Program-made: the position numbers and the translations under genes
Notes under the pieces: generated by a model
Seen by the model: the letters and a program-made list of their open reading frames with translations, nothing else
The model's database searches: none
Told to the model about the DNA's origin: nothing
DNA from: an uncultured Oscillospiraceae bacterium
Lineage (GTDB): Bacteria > Bacillota > Clostridia > Oscillospirales > Acutalibacteraceae
Reading direction: 5' to 3'
DNA length: 64,000 bases
NCBI GenBank assembly: GCA_902492455.1
Contig: CABULH010000007.1
Span: 102,751-166,750 of the forward strand
Shown: positions 1-8,882 of the stretch, one piece after another
Numbering within the stretch: the first letter of the stretch is position 1
Layout: the number at the start of each line of letters is the position of its first letter

Positions 1-69
1 ACAGGGCTGCACTGCATGCTTTTCAGACTCACTATAATATGAATGGACAGGAGACAGGGGAGAGGGAGC

Positions 70-1335
70 ATGGATAAATTTATCAAAAAGATTTTAACCC
101 TTCTGATGTCCGCTTTTTTACTGTGCTATGTGGGATATCAAGCCTACCAGGTGTTTTATACGCCAGTCAGTACGGAAACCGTTTATTCTCACGCGCTCTA
201 TGAAACCGTAGATACGCAGGGAATCGTCATACGCAATGAAACACCAATCAATCAAAACGTAGAAGGATATATCTATTATACAGCGGAAAATGGCAGCCGG
301 GTGGCGAAGGACGGGAATATCGCCAGCATCTATCAAAACGAGGAGGAAGCCCGTATTCAGCAGCAGATCGGCCAATTGGAGGAACAGATCAGCGCTTTAG
401 CGGTTCTGCAATCCCAAGCTGCTGCCAATCCGGTTAAGCTGGAACTGATTAACAAGCAGATCGATAATGCCCTGTCCGAGCTGATTGCCTCGACCAACAC
501 ACCGGTATACAATGATTTGTATGGTTCACATTCCCGGCTTTTATCTCTGCTAAACAAACGGCAGATGACAATAGGAAAGGTAAGCAGCTTTACAGATAGA
601 ATTGCTGCATTGACAGAACAAAAAAACAGTCTGCAAGCTCAGTTGAATATAACCCCTCAGGCCATTAAATCACCTGTAGCGGGCTATTTTGTCAGCAAGG
701 CCGACGGGCTGGAGAATATCTTAGACTACGACAAGGCGTTGAGCCTTACTACCGCTGAGATCAGTGGTGCTTTAAACGCTGCGCCGAAAGCTATAGAAGA
801 ATCCAACATCGGTAAAGTGGTGGGGGATTACGAATGGTATTTGGCTTGTGTGCTTTCTGTCAAGGAAGCCGGCTCTGTCAAGGAGGGGACCGCACTTACC
901 GTTTTGCTGCCCTTTGTATCGGATGAAGCGGTGCCGGTTACCGTTGCCGCTGCCAATCGGGATAAAGACGGACAGGTTGCTATTATTTTCCAGTGTAACT
1001 ACATGTCTAAAGAATTGTCCTCCGTCCGCCGGGAACCTATTCAGATTCAGGTAAAACGTCATGAAGGACTGCGGGTTCCCACTTCGGCTATCCACACAAA
1101 CGACGATCATCAGCCTGGTGTCTATGTCCGTATGGGAAATACCATTCTTTTTAAAAAGATTGTTATTGAGTACAGCACCCCCGCCTATTCCATCTGCAAG
1201 ACTTTTGACACTATCAACGCTGAGGCATTGGCGGATGATCCGGAGTCCTCTCTGCGGGAACGGGATTATCTTAAGCTGTATGACGATATCGTAACAGAAG
1301 GGAAGGGGTTATATGACGGAAAGATTATCCGCTGA
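70..1335 (+). CDS. HlyD-like membrane-fusion / adaptor protein
   Basis: About 421 residues. A single N-terminal membrane segment (about residues 8-28) is followed by an extracytoplasmic region with a coiled-coil stretch (about 85-200, rich in Q, E, L) and beta-rich parts with the motif IKSPVAGYF, typical of the biotinyl-lipoyl-like domain of HlyD-type adaptors. I chose the ATG at 70 because AGAGGGAG lies just upstream; an in-frame ATG at 43 would add nine polar residues before the membrane anchor. It overlaps yggS by 23 bases, so it is probably co-transcribed with the division cluster. No exporter partner is adjacent. A role in envelope assembly next to division genes is inference; the substrate is unknown. 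Confidence 0.7.
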   Translation: MDKFIKKILTLLMSAFLLCYVGYQAYQVFYTPVSTETVYSHALYETVDTQGIVIRNETPINQNVEGYIYYTAENGSRVAKDGNIASIYQNEEEARIQQQIGQLEEQISALAVLQSQAAANPVKLELINKQIDNALSELIASTNTPVYNDLYGSHSRLLSLLNKRQMTIGKVSSFTDRIAALTEQKNSLQAQLNITPQAIKSPVAGYFVSKADGLENILDYDKALSLTTAEISGALNAAPKAIEESNIGKVVGDYEWYLACVLSVKEAGSVKEGTALTVLLPFVSDEAVPVTVAAANRDKDGQVAIIFQCNYMSKELSSVRREPIQIQVKRHEGLRVPTSAIHTNDDHQPGVYVRMGNTILFKKIVIEYSTPAYSICKTFDTINAEALADDPESSLRERDYLKLYDDIVTEGKGLYDGKIIR

Positions 1336-2065
1336 TTCTTCCGCCTGTCCTGCGGATTCGGCTGTACTGCTGAGAGAAAATTTGAATCAGATACGGCAGC
1401 ATATCGCCGATGCCTGTGCAGCGTGCGGACGTTCGGAAAAGGAGATCACCTTATTGGGGGTTACCAAAACGGTGGATTCTGAACGAATCAACGCAGCCAT
1501 CGCGGCAGGTATTCGTCAGATTGGAGAAAACCGGGTACAAGAATTTCTGCAGAAGCGGGAGGCTCTGCATCTGGAAGGAATCCGTACTCATCTGATCGGT
1601 CATCTGCAGACCAACAAGGTAGAAAAAATCGTCGGGTCAGTGGATATGATCGAATCGGTGGATAGTCTGCGGCTTGCTCAGGCCATAGCTTCTGCTTCCA
1701 GGAAACGAGGGATTGTAACCGATGTTTTGGTGGAAGTCAATATCGGCGGAGAAGCGGCCAAGTCCGGGATAGCACCGGAGGCGGCGGAAGATTTACTTCA
1801 TCAGCTGTCATCGCTGAAAGGAATTCAGGTTCGGGGAATGATGACAGTTCCGCCTATTTCTGAGACAGATATGGAAAAAAGAAGGTATTTTTCCCGAATG
1901 AAGAAACTGTTTGTTGACATACGGAGCAAAAACATAGATAATATCCATATGGATATCCTGTCCATGGGTATGTCCGACGATTACATACAGGCGATACTGG
2001 AAGGCTCCACGGAGGTGCGCATTGGCTCCGCTCTTTTCGGCAAACGCGTGTATCCGTCGTTATAA
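1313..2065 (+). CDS. yggS: YggS/YlmE family PLP homeostasis protein
   Basis: A 250-residue protein of the PLPBP family, which binds pyridoxal 5-phosphate without known catalysis and buffers the cofactor. The motif LLGVTKT near residues 46-52 carries the lysine expected to form the Schiff base. GENRVQEF and HLIGHLQTNK follow, and the C-terminal SMGMSDD and EVRIGSALFG segments are family hallmarks. Length is normal. The start codon lies inside the end of the upstream gene. In many Firmicutes this gene (ylmE) sits just before sepF, as here. Confidence 0.93.
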   Translation: MTERLSADSSACPADSAVLLRENLNQIRQHIADACAACGRSEKEITLLGVTKTVDSERINAAIAAGIRQIGENRVQEFLQKREALHLEGIRTHLIGHLQTNKVEKIVGSVDMIESVDSLRLAQAIASASRKRGIVTDVLVEVNIGGEAAKSGIAPEAAEDLLHQLSSLKGIQVRGMMTVPPISETDMEKRRYFSRMKKLFVDIRSKNIDNIHMDILSMGMSDDYIQAILEGSTEVRIGSALFGKRVYPSL

Positions 2066-2086
2066 CAATAAGCGGGAGGTAAAATC

Positions 2087-2542
2087 ATGGGACTGTTCGA
2101 TAAGATCAAGGGGTTTATTGGGGATCCGGAAGAAGATGAAGATTTGGATATGGAAATGGACGACGAGATGGATTTCGTCTCCAAAAATGAGGATTCCACC
2201 GAAACGTTCAGTGCTTCCGCCGATGCAACCAAGCGGAACAACAAAGTTGTGAACATACACGCGACGGCGCAGCTGCAGGTGGTTCTGGTGAAACCGGAAC
2301 GCTTTGATGATGCCAGCACCGTTGCCGATCATCTGAATGCCAAACGCACTGTAGTGCTGAATCTGGAGTCTGCCAACAAAGATGTTGCCCGCCGTATACT
2401 GGATTTTCTCAGCGGTGTAGCCTATGCCAATGACGGACAGATTAAGAAAGTTGCCAACTGCACCTTCATCATTACTCCCTATAATGTGGGCATCATGGGC
2501 GATCTGCTGGATGAGCTGGAGAACAATGGCCTCTATTTCTGA
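2087..2542 (+). CDS. sepF: Cell division protein SepF
   Basis: SepF tethers FtsZ to the membrane and organises the division ring. The 151-residue product begins with a short amphipathic helix (MGLFDKIKGFIG), the known membrane-binding element. An acidic linker rich in D and E follows (about 14-35), then the SepF core (about 60-148) with VVLNLESANKDVARRILDFL and a glycine-rich turn. GGGAGGT lies eight bases before the ATG. The gene overlaps the start of ylmH. The usual ylmG (YggT membrane protein) that separates sepF and ylmH in Bacillus is absent. Confidence 0.95.
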   Translation: MGLFDKIKGFIGDPEEDEDLDMEMDDEMDFVSKNEDSTETFSASADATKRNNKVVNIHATAQLQVVLVKPERFDDASTVADHLNAKRTVVLNLESANKDVARRILDFLSGVAYANDGQIKKVANCTFIITPYNVGIMGDLLDELENNGLYF

Positions 2543-3293
2543 CCGTGAAAAGGAAAATGCTCTGCTGCTGGCTCGCCTGCGGGATGCCGTTAGACTTTGC
2601 CGCCAGCGCAGCTGTCCTCAGTTTGTGGGATTTTTGGACGAGCATCAGCAGGTGCTGGCACAATCCCTTGAAAAAGAAATGGGAAGCGACTCCCTTTGCT
2701 TTTATGGGGGTCATAGCGAGGCTGAACGCACGATAGCGGGCTTTTTCCCTTCTTATATGGGACCGGACTTTACGTTTTTTCCCATTAAATCGTTGTCCTT
2801 TTCCTACCGGAAAGATGCCGTCCTGCAGCACCGTGATTTTCTAGGAACAATGCTTTCCTGCGGCGTTCGGCGGGACAAAATTGGGGATATTTTGTGTGGA
2901 ACCGGTTTTACCGTTGCTTTCGTGAATACGGAAATCGCCGATTTCCTGTGCGATCAGATTCGGAAGGTTGGCGGAGAAGGGGTTGTGGTGACTGATGGTT
3001 TTCAGGGAGAACTTCCCCAGGCACATCATTACAAAGAAATACGGGATACGGTCGCTTCACCGCGGCTAGATGCGGTCGTGAAAGCGGCAATCGGCGCGTC
3101 TCGTGAAGAGGCAGCCCGCCGTATTACAGCGGGAGCGGTTTCCCTTAATCACGTGCTGTGCGAAAACGGCTCTGCGGCTGTACGGGAGGGAGACATTCTT
3201 TCCATTCGCGGCGAAGGCCGCTTTCGCATCCAGGAACTGGGGCTGCCTACCCGCAAAGGACGGTTGTTTTTAACAATAAAAAAATATATCTGA
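2526..3293 (+). CDS. ylmH: YlmH-like S4-domain RNA-binding protein
   Basis: About 255 residues. The C-terminal third (about 180-245) is an S4 RNA-binding domain with RLDAVV, SREEAARRI and REGDILSIRG. The N-terminal part matches the YlmH family of the division cluster, whose Bacillus member acts in ribosome quality control. I placed the start at the ATG at 2526, which overlaps the end of sepF by 17 bases. The open frame extends further upstream, but that part runs antiparallel to family conservation and lies inside sepF in another frame. The cluster position supports the call. Confidence 0.85.
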   Translation: MASISDREKENALLLARLRDAVRLCRQRSCPQFVGFLDEHQQVLAQSLEKEMGSDSLCFYGGHSEAERTIAGFFPSYMGPDFTFFPIKSLSFSYRKDAVLQHRDFLGTMLSCGVRRDKIGDILCGTGFTVAFVNTEIADFLCDQIRKVGGEGVVVTDGFQGELPQAHHYKEIRDTVASPRLDAVVKAAIGASREEAARRITAGAVSLNHVLCENGSAAVREGDILSIRGEGRFRIQELGLPTRKGRLFLTIKKYI

Positions 3294-3310
3294 CAGAAGG
3301 GAGTCTCATC

Positions 3311-4126
3311 ATGCTTACCCCTGATGATATCCGTAACATTGCCTTTACCAAAACGATGGGCGGTTATAAAACAGCCGAAGTGGATACATTTATCGATCAG
3401 TGCGCGGATACGGTTACAGCGTTAATAAAGGAAAAAAACGAACTTTCAAAAAAACTGGAGGTTCTGGCGGACAAACTGGTGGAATACCGCAACGAGGAAG
3501 ACAGCATACGCACCGCCCTTCTGAGTGCGCAGCGTCTTGGCGATACCGTTGTACGGGAAGCCAATCACAAGGCTGGTCTGATTCTTGATGATGCCAATAT
3601 CAAGGCCGAAAAAATCGTGGAAAATGCCAAGAAGAGTATTACCAACGAAGAAGCGGAGTTGGTACGTATCCGCAAGGAGATTTCCAACTTCAAATCCCGG
3701 ATGCTGTCCATTTATCGGGAGCATTTGGCGTTAATCGATGTGCTGCCGGATTACCATGAGGAACAGTCGGCTGCGGCAGAAGCGGTATCAGCCCCTGTCG
3801 ATGAACCCTTCCCTCAGGAAACAGTCGCTGCGCCGATGCCGGAAGTATCCGCGGCTCAACCTCAACAGGAAGTTGCTGAAACGCCTTTGGTTTTTGAACC
3901 GGTTGTAGAGGAAGCGGCGATTTCGACGGCTGTGCCGGAGCGGACTTTCGCGCTGAATATCCCGGAGATTCAGGATGAAGATCCTGTACCTATGGCGGCT
4001 GCCGAACCTCAGGAAGCGGAAAAACTTCATGGGAATCCTCGTTTTGCGAATTTAAAGTTCGGAGACGAATATGATATATCTAAGGACGACAGTGAACCCA
4101 AGGGCTTTTTTCGGCGAAAAAAATAA
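3311..4126 (+). CDS. divIVA: DivIVA-family cell pole / division protein
   Basis: The N-terminus MLTPDDIRNIAFTKTMGGY is the classic DivIVA lipid-binding segment, followed by long coiled coils (about 30-135). Residues about 150-240 form a low-complexity A/E/P/V-rich linker. The C-terminus is basic (GFFRRKK). At 271 residues it is longer than Bacillus DivIVA because of the linker. The ATG at 3311 is preceded by GAAGGGAG; the frame is open further upstream but only within ylmH. DivIVA recognises negatively curved membrane and recruits partners at poles and septa. Confidence 0.93.
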   Translation: MLTPDDIRNIAFTKTMGGYKTAEVDTFIDQCADTVTALIKEKNELSKKLEVLADKLVEYRNEEDSIRTALLSAQRLGDTVVREANHKAGLILDDANIKAEKIVENAKKSITNEEAELVRIRKEISNFKSRMLSIYREHLALIDVLPDYHEEQSAAAEAVSAPVDEPFPQETVAAPMPEVSAAQPQQEVAETPLVFEPVVEEAAISTAVPERTFALNIPEIQDEDPVPMAAAEPQEAEKLHGNPRFANLKFGDEYDISKDDSEPKGFFRRKK

Positions 4127-4173
4127 AGCTGCCGGCGCATTGTCGAAAAAGCCAACAGCAGGGAGTAGAGTAC

Positions 4174-4794
4174 ATGCTGCAAATTATCATTATTCTGGCG
4201 GCGTCACTTTTGGTAGGCGTTGATCAGCTCACCAAATGGCTGGCAGTGGAGCAATTACAGGAAGGGAAGCCCCTTCCTGTAATTGATGGTGTGTTTGAAT
4301 TGCTTCTGCATAAGAATCCCGCCGCTGCTTTCGGCCTTTTCGAGGGACAGCGGTGGCTTTTTATGGGAGTCACCATTATTGTTCTGATCATAATGATCGC
4401 CATCCTCATGTCTGGCCGCTATCGTCAGTTCAAGCTGGTCAATATCAGCGGTATCCTCATTATTGCCGGGGGAATCGGCAATATGATTGATCGTGTTCGA
4501 CTGGGTTATGTTATCGATTTTCTATACGTCAAGCTGATTGATTTTCCCATTTTTAATTTTGCAGATTGCTGCGTTGTGATCGGTGCCATCCTTTTACTGA
4601 TTTTTTTCTTTTTTATTTACAGCGAAGATAAAAAGGAAGCAGAAAAAAATATGCCGCAGAAAGAATCAGAATCTGCGGAAACCATACAGACCGCACTCTC
4701 TGAGGACACTCCTGCCGGAGCAGGGGAGGATATGAAAAATGCCGGAACAACTGACACTGGAGCCGGGAGCGGAAGCGGCGGGGCAGAGACTTGA
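4174..4794 (+). CDS. lspA: Lipoprotein signal peptidase (signal peptidase II)
   Basis: LspA cleaves the signal peptide of diacylated prolipoproteins in the membrane. Four membrane segments are visible at about residues 3-20, 64-82, 90-108 and 130-150. The two catalytic aspartates lie in GGIGNMIDRV and FNFADCCV. The catalytic body ends near residue 152. About 54 further residues form a hydrophilic tail rich in E, S, T, A and G, making the protein clearly longer than the usual 150-170. The tail overlaps the start of rluD by 56 bases. Confidence 0.94.
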   Translation: MLQIIIILAASLLVGVDQLTKWLAVEQLQEGKPLPVIDGVFELLLHKNPAAAFGLFEGQRWLFMGVTIIVLIIMIAILMSGRYRQFKLVNISGILIIAGGIGNMIDRVRLGYVIDFLYVKLIDFPIFNFADCCVVIGAILLLIFFFFIYSEDKKEAEKNMPQKESESAETIQTALSEDTPAGAGEDMKNAGTTDTGAGSGSGGAET

Positions 4795-5653
4795 CCGATA
4801 TGTTTCCTACGCTTTGGAACAGACTCGCTCGTCCATTCAAAATTGGCTGGAACAGGGTCTGGTGATGGTAAACGGTCGCTGCGAGGGGAAAAACTATCGT
4901 TTAAGGGAAAAAGACCGCATAACGATAGCAATGCCCGAACCGGCACCATGCGCGGCTCAGGCCGAAGAAATTCCGCTGGACATCATTTATGAGGATGACG
5001 ATCTTCTTGTGGTAAACAAACCTCAGGGAATGGTGGTTCATCCTGCCGCCGGGAATCCCTCCGGAACCCTTGTCAATGCTCTGCTGGCTCACTGCGGCGA
5101 GAGTTTATCCGGCATCAATGGTGTTATGCGCCCGGGAATCGTTCACCGTATTGATAAGGATACCAGTGGACTGCTAATTGTTGCTAAAAATGATCTGGCT
5201 CACCAAGGTCTGGCGGAACAGATTAAGGAACACAGTTTCAGCCGGGTATATGAAGCTGTAATTTGCGGTCATCTGAAGGAAACCAATGGGACTGTGGATG
5301 CGCCAATCGGACGTCATCCCATACATCGTAAAAAGATGACGGTAACTGAACAGCATTCCCGCAACGCCGTTACCCATTACGAGGTACTGCAGGAGTATGC
5401 CCGCTATACACATATTCGTCTTAAACTGGAAACAGGCCGGACTCATCAGATACGGGTTCATATGGCTTATCTTGGTCATCCGCTGGCTGGAGATCCGGTT
5501 TACGGCAAATCTCTTTCCTGTCTTCCCGGGCAATGCCTTCATGCCAGAGAAATCGGCTTTGTTCATCCCAGAAGCGGCGAATACTTGTCTTTTACCAGTC
5601 CGCTGCCTGATTACTTTACAGCGTTTTTACAAAATATCGCGAAACAAAGCTGA
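4739..5653 (+). CDS. rluD: RluD-type 23S rRNA pseudouridine synthase
   Basis: A 304-residue RluA/RluD family enzyme. An N-terminal S4-like RNA-binding domain (about 10-75, RLDRYVSYAL) precedes the synthase domain, with the catalytic aspartate in HRIDKDTSGLLIVAK and the later TGRTHQIRVH motif. It converts specific uridines of large-subunit rRNA to pseudouridine. The ATG at 4739 sits within lspA, with GGGGAGG upstream, so translation is probably coupled. The paired lspA-rluD order is common in Firmicutes. The gene ends at a hairpin shared with the convergent recombinase. Confidence 0.93.
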   Translation: MPEQLTLEPGAEAAGQRLDRYVSYALEQTRSSIQNWLEQGLVMVNGRCEGKNYRLREKDRITIAMPEPAPCAAQAEEIPLDIIYEDDDLLVVNKPQGMVVHPAAGNPSGTLVNALLAHCGESLSGINGVMRPGIVHRIDKDTSGLLIVAKNDLAHQGLAEQIKEHSFSRVYEAVICGHLKETNGTVDAPIGRHPIHRKKMTVTEQHSRNAVTHYEVLQEYARYTHIRLKLETGRTHQIRVHMAYLGHPLAGDPVYGKSLSCLPGQCLHAREIGFVHPRSGEYLSFTSPLPDYFTAFLQNIAKQS

Positions 5654-5684
5654 AGCGAGACGGATTAAGTTCCCGTCTCGCTTT
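5654..5684. terminator. Bidirectional terminator between rluD and recombinase
   Basis: An 11-bp stem (arms AAGCGAGACGG and CCGTCTCGCTT) with an 8-base loop is followed by TTTT on the plus strand. It overlaps the last codons of the convergent minus-strand recombinase. Confidence 0.75.
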
Positions 5685-6672
5685 TAACTGTGTTTTTCTC
5701 TTTTTTCATATGTACGTGAGAAAGAGGATTATCCTCCGCCGCTTGACGAATCTGCTGGTCAGACAAATGGGTGTAGATTTCTGTGGTGCCTAGATTCTCG
5801 TGTCCTAGAATATCTTTAAGCACCCGGATATCCACGCCACCATGCTGATACATCAGGGTGGCGGCGGTATGCCGCAGCTTGTGAGTGGAATAATCCTCCG
5901 CTCCATTCACCTGCTTGAGATATCCCTTCACCACATAATGGATACCTTGGACGCTGATCCGCTTCTTTAAGCGGCTGAGAAAGAGCGCCTTCTTATCCTG
6001 TACGCCATCCACCGGGCGCACTTTCAAGTATTCGGCAATAGCATCCTGACACGCCTGATTCAGATAAATCATCCGTTCCTTGTTTCCCTTACCATGAACA
6101 CGAAGCATATGATCTGAACGGAGATCTCCCAAATCGATGGCCGCCAATTCTGCTCGACGCAAACCGCAGTTGAGCAACAGCGTCAGCATACAATAATCTC
6201 GTCTAGCAAATTCTCCATCCACTGCGTTGAGCAATTCCAAGCTCTGTTCCAAAGTCAAATATTTTGGCAGCGTCTTCTTGGTTTTCGGCGTATCCAGATT
6301 TTGTACGGGATTGGTATCCAGCTGATGGGTATAATCTGTCAGATGCCGGAAAAACATACGCAGAGAAGTGGTTTTTCGCGCCCGCGTTTTATTACAGTTC
6401 TGCCGCTCATCCTTGATATAATTCATGTATTCATAAATGTCGTTTAGTGTGATGGTACGGATTAAGGTGATATCAATATCCCGGATAGAAATATCGTCGT
6501 CTTCGGTATCCATCGGAACCATCCCGCGCATTTTTTTTATATAGCGAAAAAAGGTGCGCAGATCGGTGAAGTATTCATTGATGGTTTTAGCGGAGCGTCC
6601 TTTGACGGTTTCCATGTAACCCAAATAATCCTTTAATATATCCGGACATTCCTGCAGGTATTCCTTTTTCAT
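5665..6672 (-). CDS. Xer-like tyrosine recombinase
   Basis: A 335-residue integrase-fold recombinase. The N-terminal core-binding domain (about 1-125) is followed by the catalytic domain with all expected residues: arginine in CGLRRAEL (about 172), HKLRH (264-268), histidine of LGHENLGTT (291) and tyrosine of IYTHL (300). Such proteins resolve chromosome dimers (XerC/XerD) or move elements. Its lone position between housekeeping genes, with no element ends seen nearby, favours a chromosomal Xer role, but this is not proven. It is divergent from the pyridoxal kinase gene. Confidence 0.85.
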   Translation of the reverse strand: MKKEYLQECPDILKDYLGYMETVKGRSAKTINEYFTDLRTFFRYIKKMRGMVPMDTEDDDISIRDIDITLIRTITLNDIYEYMNYIKDERQNCNKTRARKTTSLRMFFRHLTDYTHQLDTNPVQNLDTPKTKKTLPKYLTLEQSLELLNAVDGEFARRDYCMLTLLLNCGLRRAELAAIDLGDLRSDHMLRVHGKGNKERMIYLNQACQDAIAEYLKVRPVDGVQDKKALFLSRLKKRISVQGIHYVVKGYLKQVNGAEDYSTHKLRHTAATLMYQHGGVDIRVLKDILGHENLGTTEIYTHLSDQQIRQAAEDNPLSHVHMKKEKNTVKSETGT

Positions 6673-6851
6673 TTTTATATCACCTTATTCGGCTATGAGA
6701 ATTGCCATCCTGATTCATCATACCTCAAAGTTATCCTGCCGTCAAGAAAAGGAATTGCAGGTCTTTTCTTTTGGTCATGGATATGCTATGATAGAGCAAA
6801 AATGTTGTTAATCCATAGTTTCAGTCAGAATAGGGAAGAGGGAAGTCTTTC

Positions 6852-7724
6852 ATGAGCAGCCAAAAAAGAGCAGTCGCTATTCATGATCTGTCCTGTGTCG
6901 GGAAATGCTCCCTGACCGTAGCATTACCAATTTTATCGGCGGCAGGCATTGAATGTTCCGTACTGCCTACAGCAATATTATCTACTCATACAGGCGGCTT
7001 CACCGATTATACTTTTCTAGATTTGACAGATGAGATGCTGCCCATTGTTGATCATTGGCAAAAGGAATCGCTGCAGGTTGATGCGTTATACAGCGGTTAT
7101 GTTGGTTCCAATGCACAATTTCCGATTATTCAACAGATTTTTCAGCGTCTGCGCCAAGAGAATACCCTCATTTTGGTGGATCCTGTTATGGGAGATAACG
7201 GCTGTTATTATTCTGGGTTTTCTGATAAAACAGCAGATGGAATGAGGCAACTTTGTAAGATTGCGGATATTCTAGTTCCGAACATGACGGAAGCAGCTTT
7301 TTTAATTGGCGAATCCTATCGAGAGGGTCCCTATGATGAGGCATATCTGAAGCATTTGTTGGTAGAACTTTGTCGACTAGGGCCACGGAAAGTTGTTTTA
7401 ACCGGTATATATGCCCAAGCGGATCAGTTAGGCGCCGCCTGCATGGACGCAACTGATGAACAAATCAGTTGGGTTTTATCTGAACGAATGCCCGGCATGT
7501 ATCATGGCACCGGAGATATTTTTGCATCCGCATTGTTGGCCGCTGTAATGAATGAACTGGAATTGACGAAAGCTGTACGGATTGCAGTGGACTATGTACT
7601 GGACTGCATCCGAAACACAGATCCGCAGCAGGAACCGCGTTATGGCGTAAATTTTGAAGAAGGCTTAGCAAATTTGGGTTATAAGATTTGGCGGATGCGC
7701 CATGGAAATAATAGAAGAGAATAA
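6852..7724 (+). CDS. Pyridoxal/pyridoxamine kinase (ribokinase superfamily)
   Basis: A 290-residue member of the PdxK/PdxY branch. The N-terminus contains VGKCSLTVALPIL. DPVMGDNG near residue 115 and the anion-hole motif GTGDIFASALL near 218-228 provide the ATP-site aspartate. It phosphorylates vitamin B6 vitamers to the active cofactor. GGGAAGAGGGAAG lies upstream of the ATG. No operon partner is evident. An AT-rich hairpin follows the gene. Confidence 0.85.
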   Translation: MSSQKRAVAIHDLSCVGKCSLTVALPILSAAGIECSVLPTAILSTHTGGFTDYTFLDLTDEMLPIVDHWQKESLQVDALYSGYVGSNAQFPIIQQIFQRLRQENTLILVDPVMGDNGCYYSGFSDKTADGMRQLCKIADILVPNMTEAAFLIGESYREGPYDEAYLKHLLVELCRLGPRKVVLTGIYAQADQLGAACMDATDEQISWVLSERMPGMYHGTGDIFASALLAAVMNELELTKAVRIAVDYVLDCIRNTDPQQEPRYGVNFEEGLANLGYKIWRMRHGNNRRE

Positions 7725-7753
7725 CAAATAGTACCAATAGAAATCATTAAGAT

Positions 7754-7783
7754 AACTATACAAAATGAATATTTTGTATAGTT
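7754..7783. terminator. AT-rich perfect hairpin after pyridoxal kinase
   Basis: A 13-bp perfect stem (AACTATACAAAAT and its complement) with a GAAT loop. There is no clear T-run after it, so it may be a weak terminator or an operator-like palindrome. Confidence 0.45.
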
Positions 7784-7857
7784 TGGGGAATGGCAACTGC
7801 ATTCTCCAATAGAAAAAGGTCCTCTGACCAAATATAATCAGAAAGGTTTGATTTATC

Positions 7858-8292
7858 ATGATCCGTCCATATAAACCAGAAGATCGTCCAATGATGCTTC
7901 AGCTGATGCGAGAATTCTATCATTCGCCAGCCGTTCTTCATCCGGTTCCAGATGCTTATTTAGAGCGTACCTGTTCTGAACTTTCACAGGATTCTCCTTA
8001 TGTCAAGGGGTTTATTCTACAGCAGGATGCACAGCCTGCCGGGTACGGATTGTTAGCTTTAACCTATTCCTGTGAAGCTGGTGGACTGGTAGTGTGGCTT
8101 GAGGAATTATATATCCGGGAATCCTGCCGCGGTTCAGGTCTTGGCAGTGAATTTTTGCAGTATGTAGAGGACGCTTATCCTCAGGCGGCACGGTTTCGGC
8201 TGGAAGTGGAAGAAGATAATCAAGGCGCTCTGCGGCTATATCGGCGAAAAGGATATGTTCCACTGCCATATCTGCAGATGATAAAAGAATAA
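7858..8292 (+). CDS. GNAT family N-acetyltransferase
   Basis: A 144-residue single-domain GNAT. The acetyl-CoA-binding motif A appears as LYIRESCRGSGLGSEFL (about 82-98), followed by the FRLEVEEDNQGALRLYRRKGY element typical of motif B, here split across about residues 113-133. Substrate unknown. AGAAAGG lies upstream of the ATG, and a 48-bp palindrome ends the transcript. Confidence 0.88.
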   Translation: MIRPYKPEDRPMMLQLMREFYHSPAVLHPVPDAYLERTCSELSQDSPYVKGFILQQDAQPAGYGLLALTYSCEAGGLVVWLEELYIRESCRGSGLGSEFLQYVEDAYPQAARFRLEVEEDNQGALRLYRRKGYVPLPYLQMIKE

Positions 8293-8300
8293 CGTTTGTC

Positions 8301-8348
8301 AGATAAAGAGCCAGATGTGAAACATGTTTCACATCTGGCTCTTTATCT
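8301..8348. terminator. 48-bp perfect palindrome, terminator
   Basis: Bases 8301-8323 are the exact reverse complement of 8326-8348, with a self-complementary AT between, so the whole 48 bp is a perfect palindrome. It ends in GGCTCTTTATCT, consistent with a Rho-independent terminator. An ATG inside it (8324) is in frame with cotJA but cannot be its real start. Confidence 0.8.
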
Positions 8349-8428
8349 ATTCACCTTTTACAGGACATCCTCATACTCTGATAAGGGAAGCAAACATTCC
8401 CCCACTTTATGAAAAGGAGCTATTTGTC

Positions 8429-8626
8429 TTGGATAACTTGGATAACACTGTATTATGTGACTCCGCGTTTCCTCCCATGCCGGAGCAGCCCCAGGTCGTA
8501 GCCATGGCTTATGTCCCCTGGCAGCACCTGCAAACTGTTTATGAGACGGATTACGGGTTTGATCGTGGAACCATCTTTCCGGAACTAGATAAGCCATGGC
8601 TGGCAGGAGGTTGTCCGAATGGATAA
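8429..8626 (+). CDS. cotJA: Spore coat associated protein CotJA
   Basis: A short protein of about 65 residues matching CotJA: the core has PPMPEQPQVVAMAYVPWQHL and an end like FPELDKPWLAG. I chose the TTG at 8429, which has AAAAGGAG nine bases upstream. The only upstream in-frame ATG (8324) lies in the centre of the preceding terminator. CotJA is needed with CotJC for coat deposition. It overlaps cotJB by 8 bases. Confidence 0.85.
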   Translation: MDNLDNTVLCDSAFPPMPEQPQVVAMAYVPWQHLQTVYETDYGFDRGTIFPELDKPWLAGGCPNG

Positions 8627-8879
8627 AAGAACTCTTTGTCAGCGGCGCATCTCCGCTGTGGATTTCTCTCTGTATGAGCTGACTTTATACTTGGATACTC
8701 ATCCGAATGATCAAAACGCCTTAAGAATGCGGGAAGTCTATCAGAATAAACGTCGCGAACTCATCGCCGAATATGAAAATCTATTCGGGCCATATGTCGT
8801 CACTACTGACGATGTACGCGGAAACTGCTGGACCTGGGTAGATAACCCATGGCCCTGGGATTATGGAAAGGAGGGCTAA
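8619..8879 (+). CDS. cotJB: Spore coat protein CotJB
   Basis: An 86-residue protein with the CotJB pattern: SAVDFSLYELTLYLDTHPND near the N-terminus and GNCWTWVDNPWPWDYGKEG at the end. GGAGG lies before the ATG, which overlaps the end of cotJA. It belongs to the inner coat CotJ complex. Three bases separate it from cotJC. Confidence 0.93.
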   Translation: MDKRTLCQRRISAVDFSLYELTLYLDTHPNDQNALRMREVYQNKRRELIAEYENLFGPYVVTTDDVRGNCWTWVDNPWPWDYGKEG

Positions 8880-8882
8880 AGC

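Noticed and set aside
7754..7783. A second invertible-switch site near the 5.7-kb recombinase
   Set aside because: Only one copy of this palindrome was found and its sequence is unrelated to the 17.7-kb repeats.
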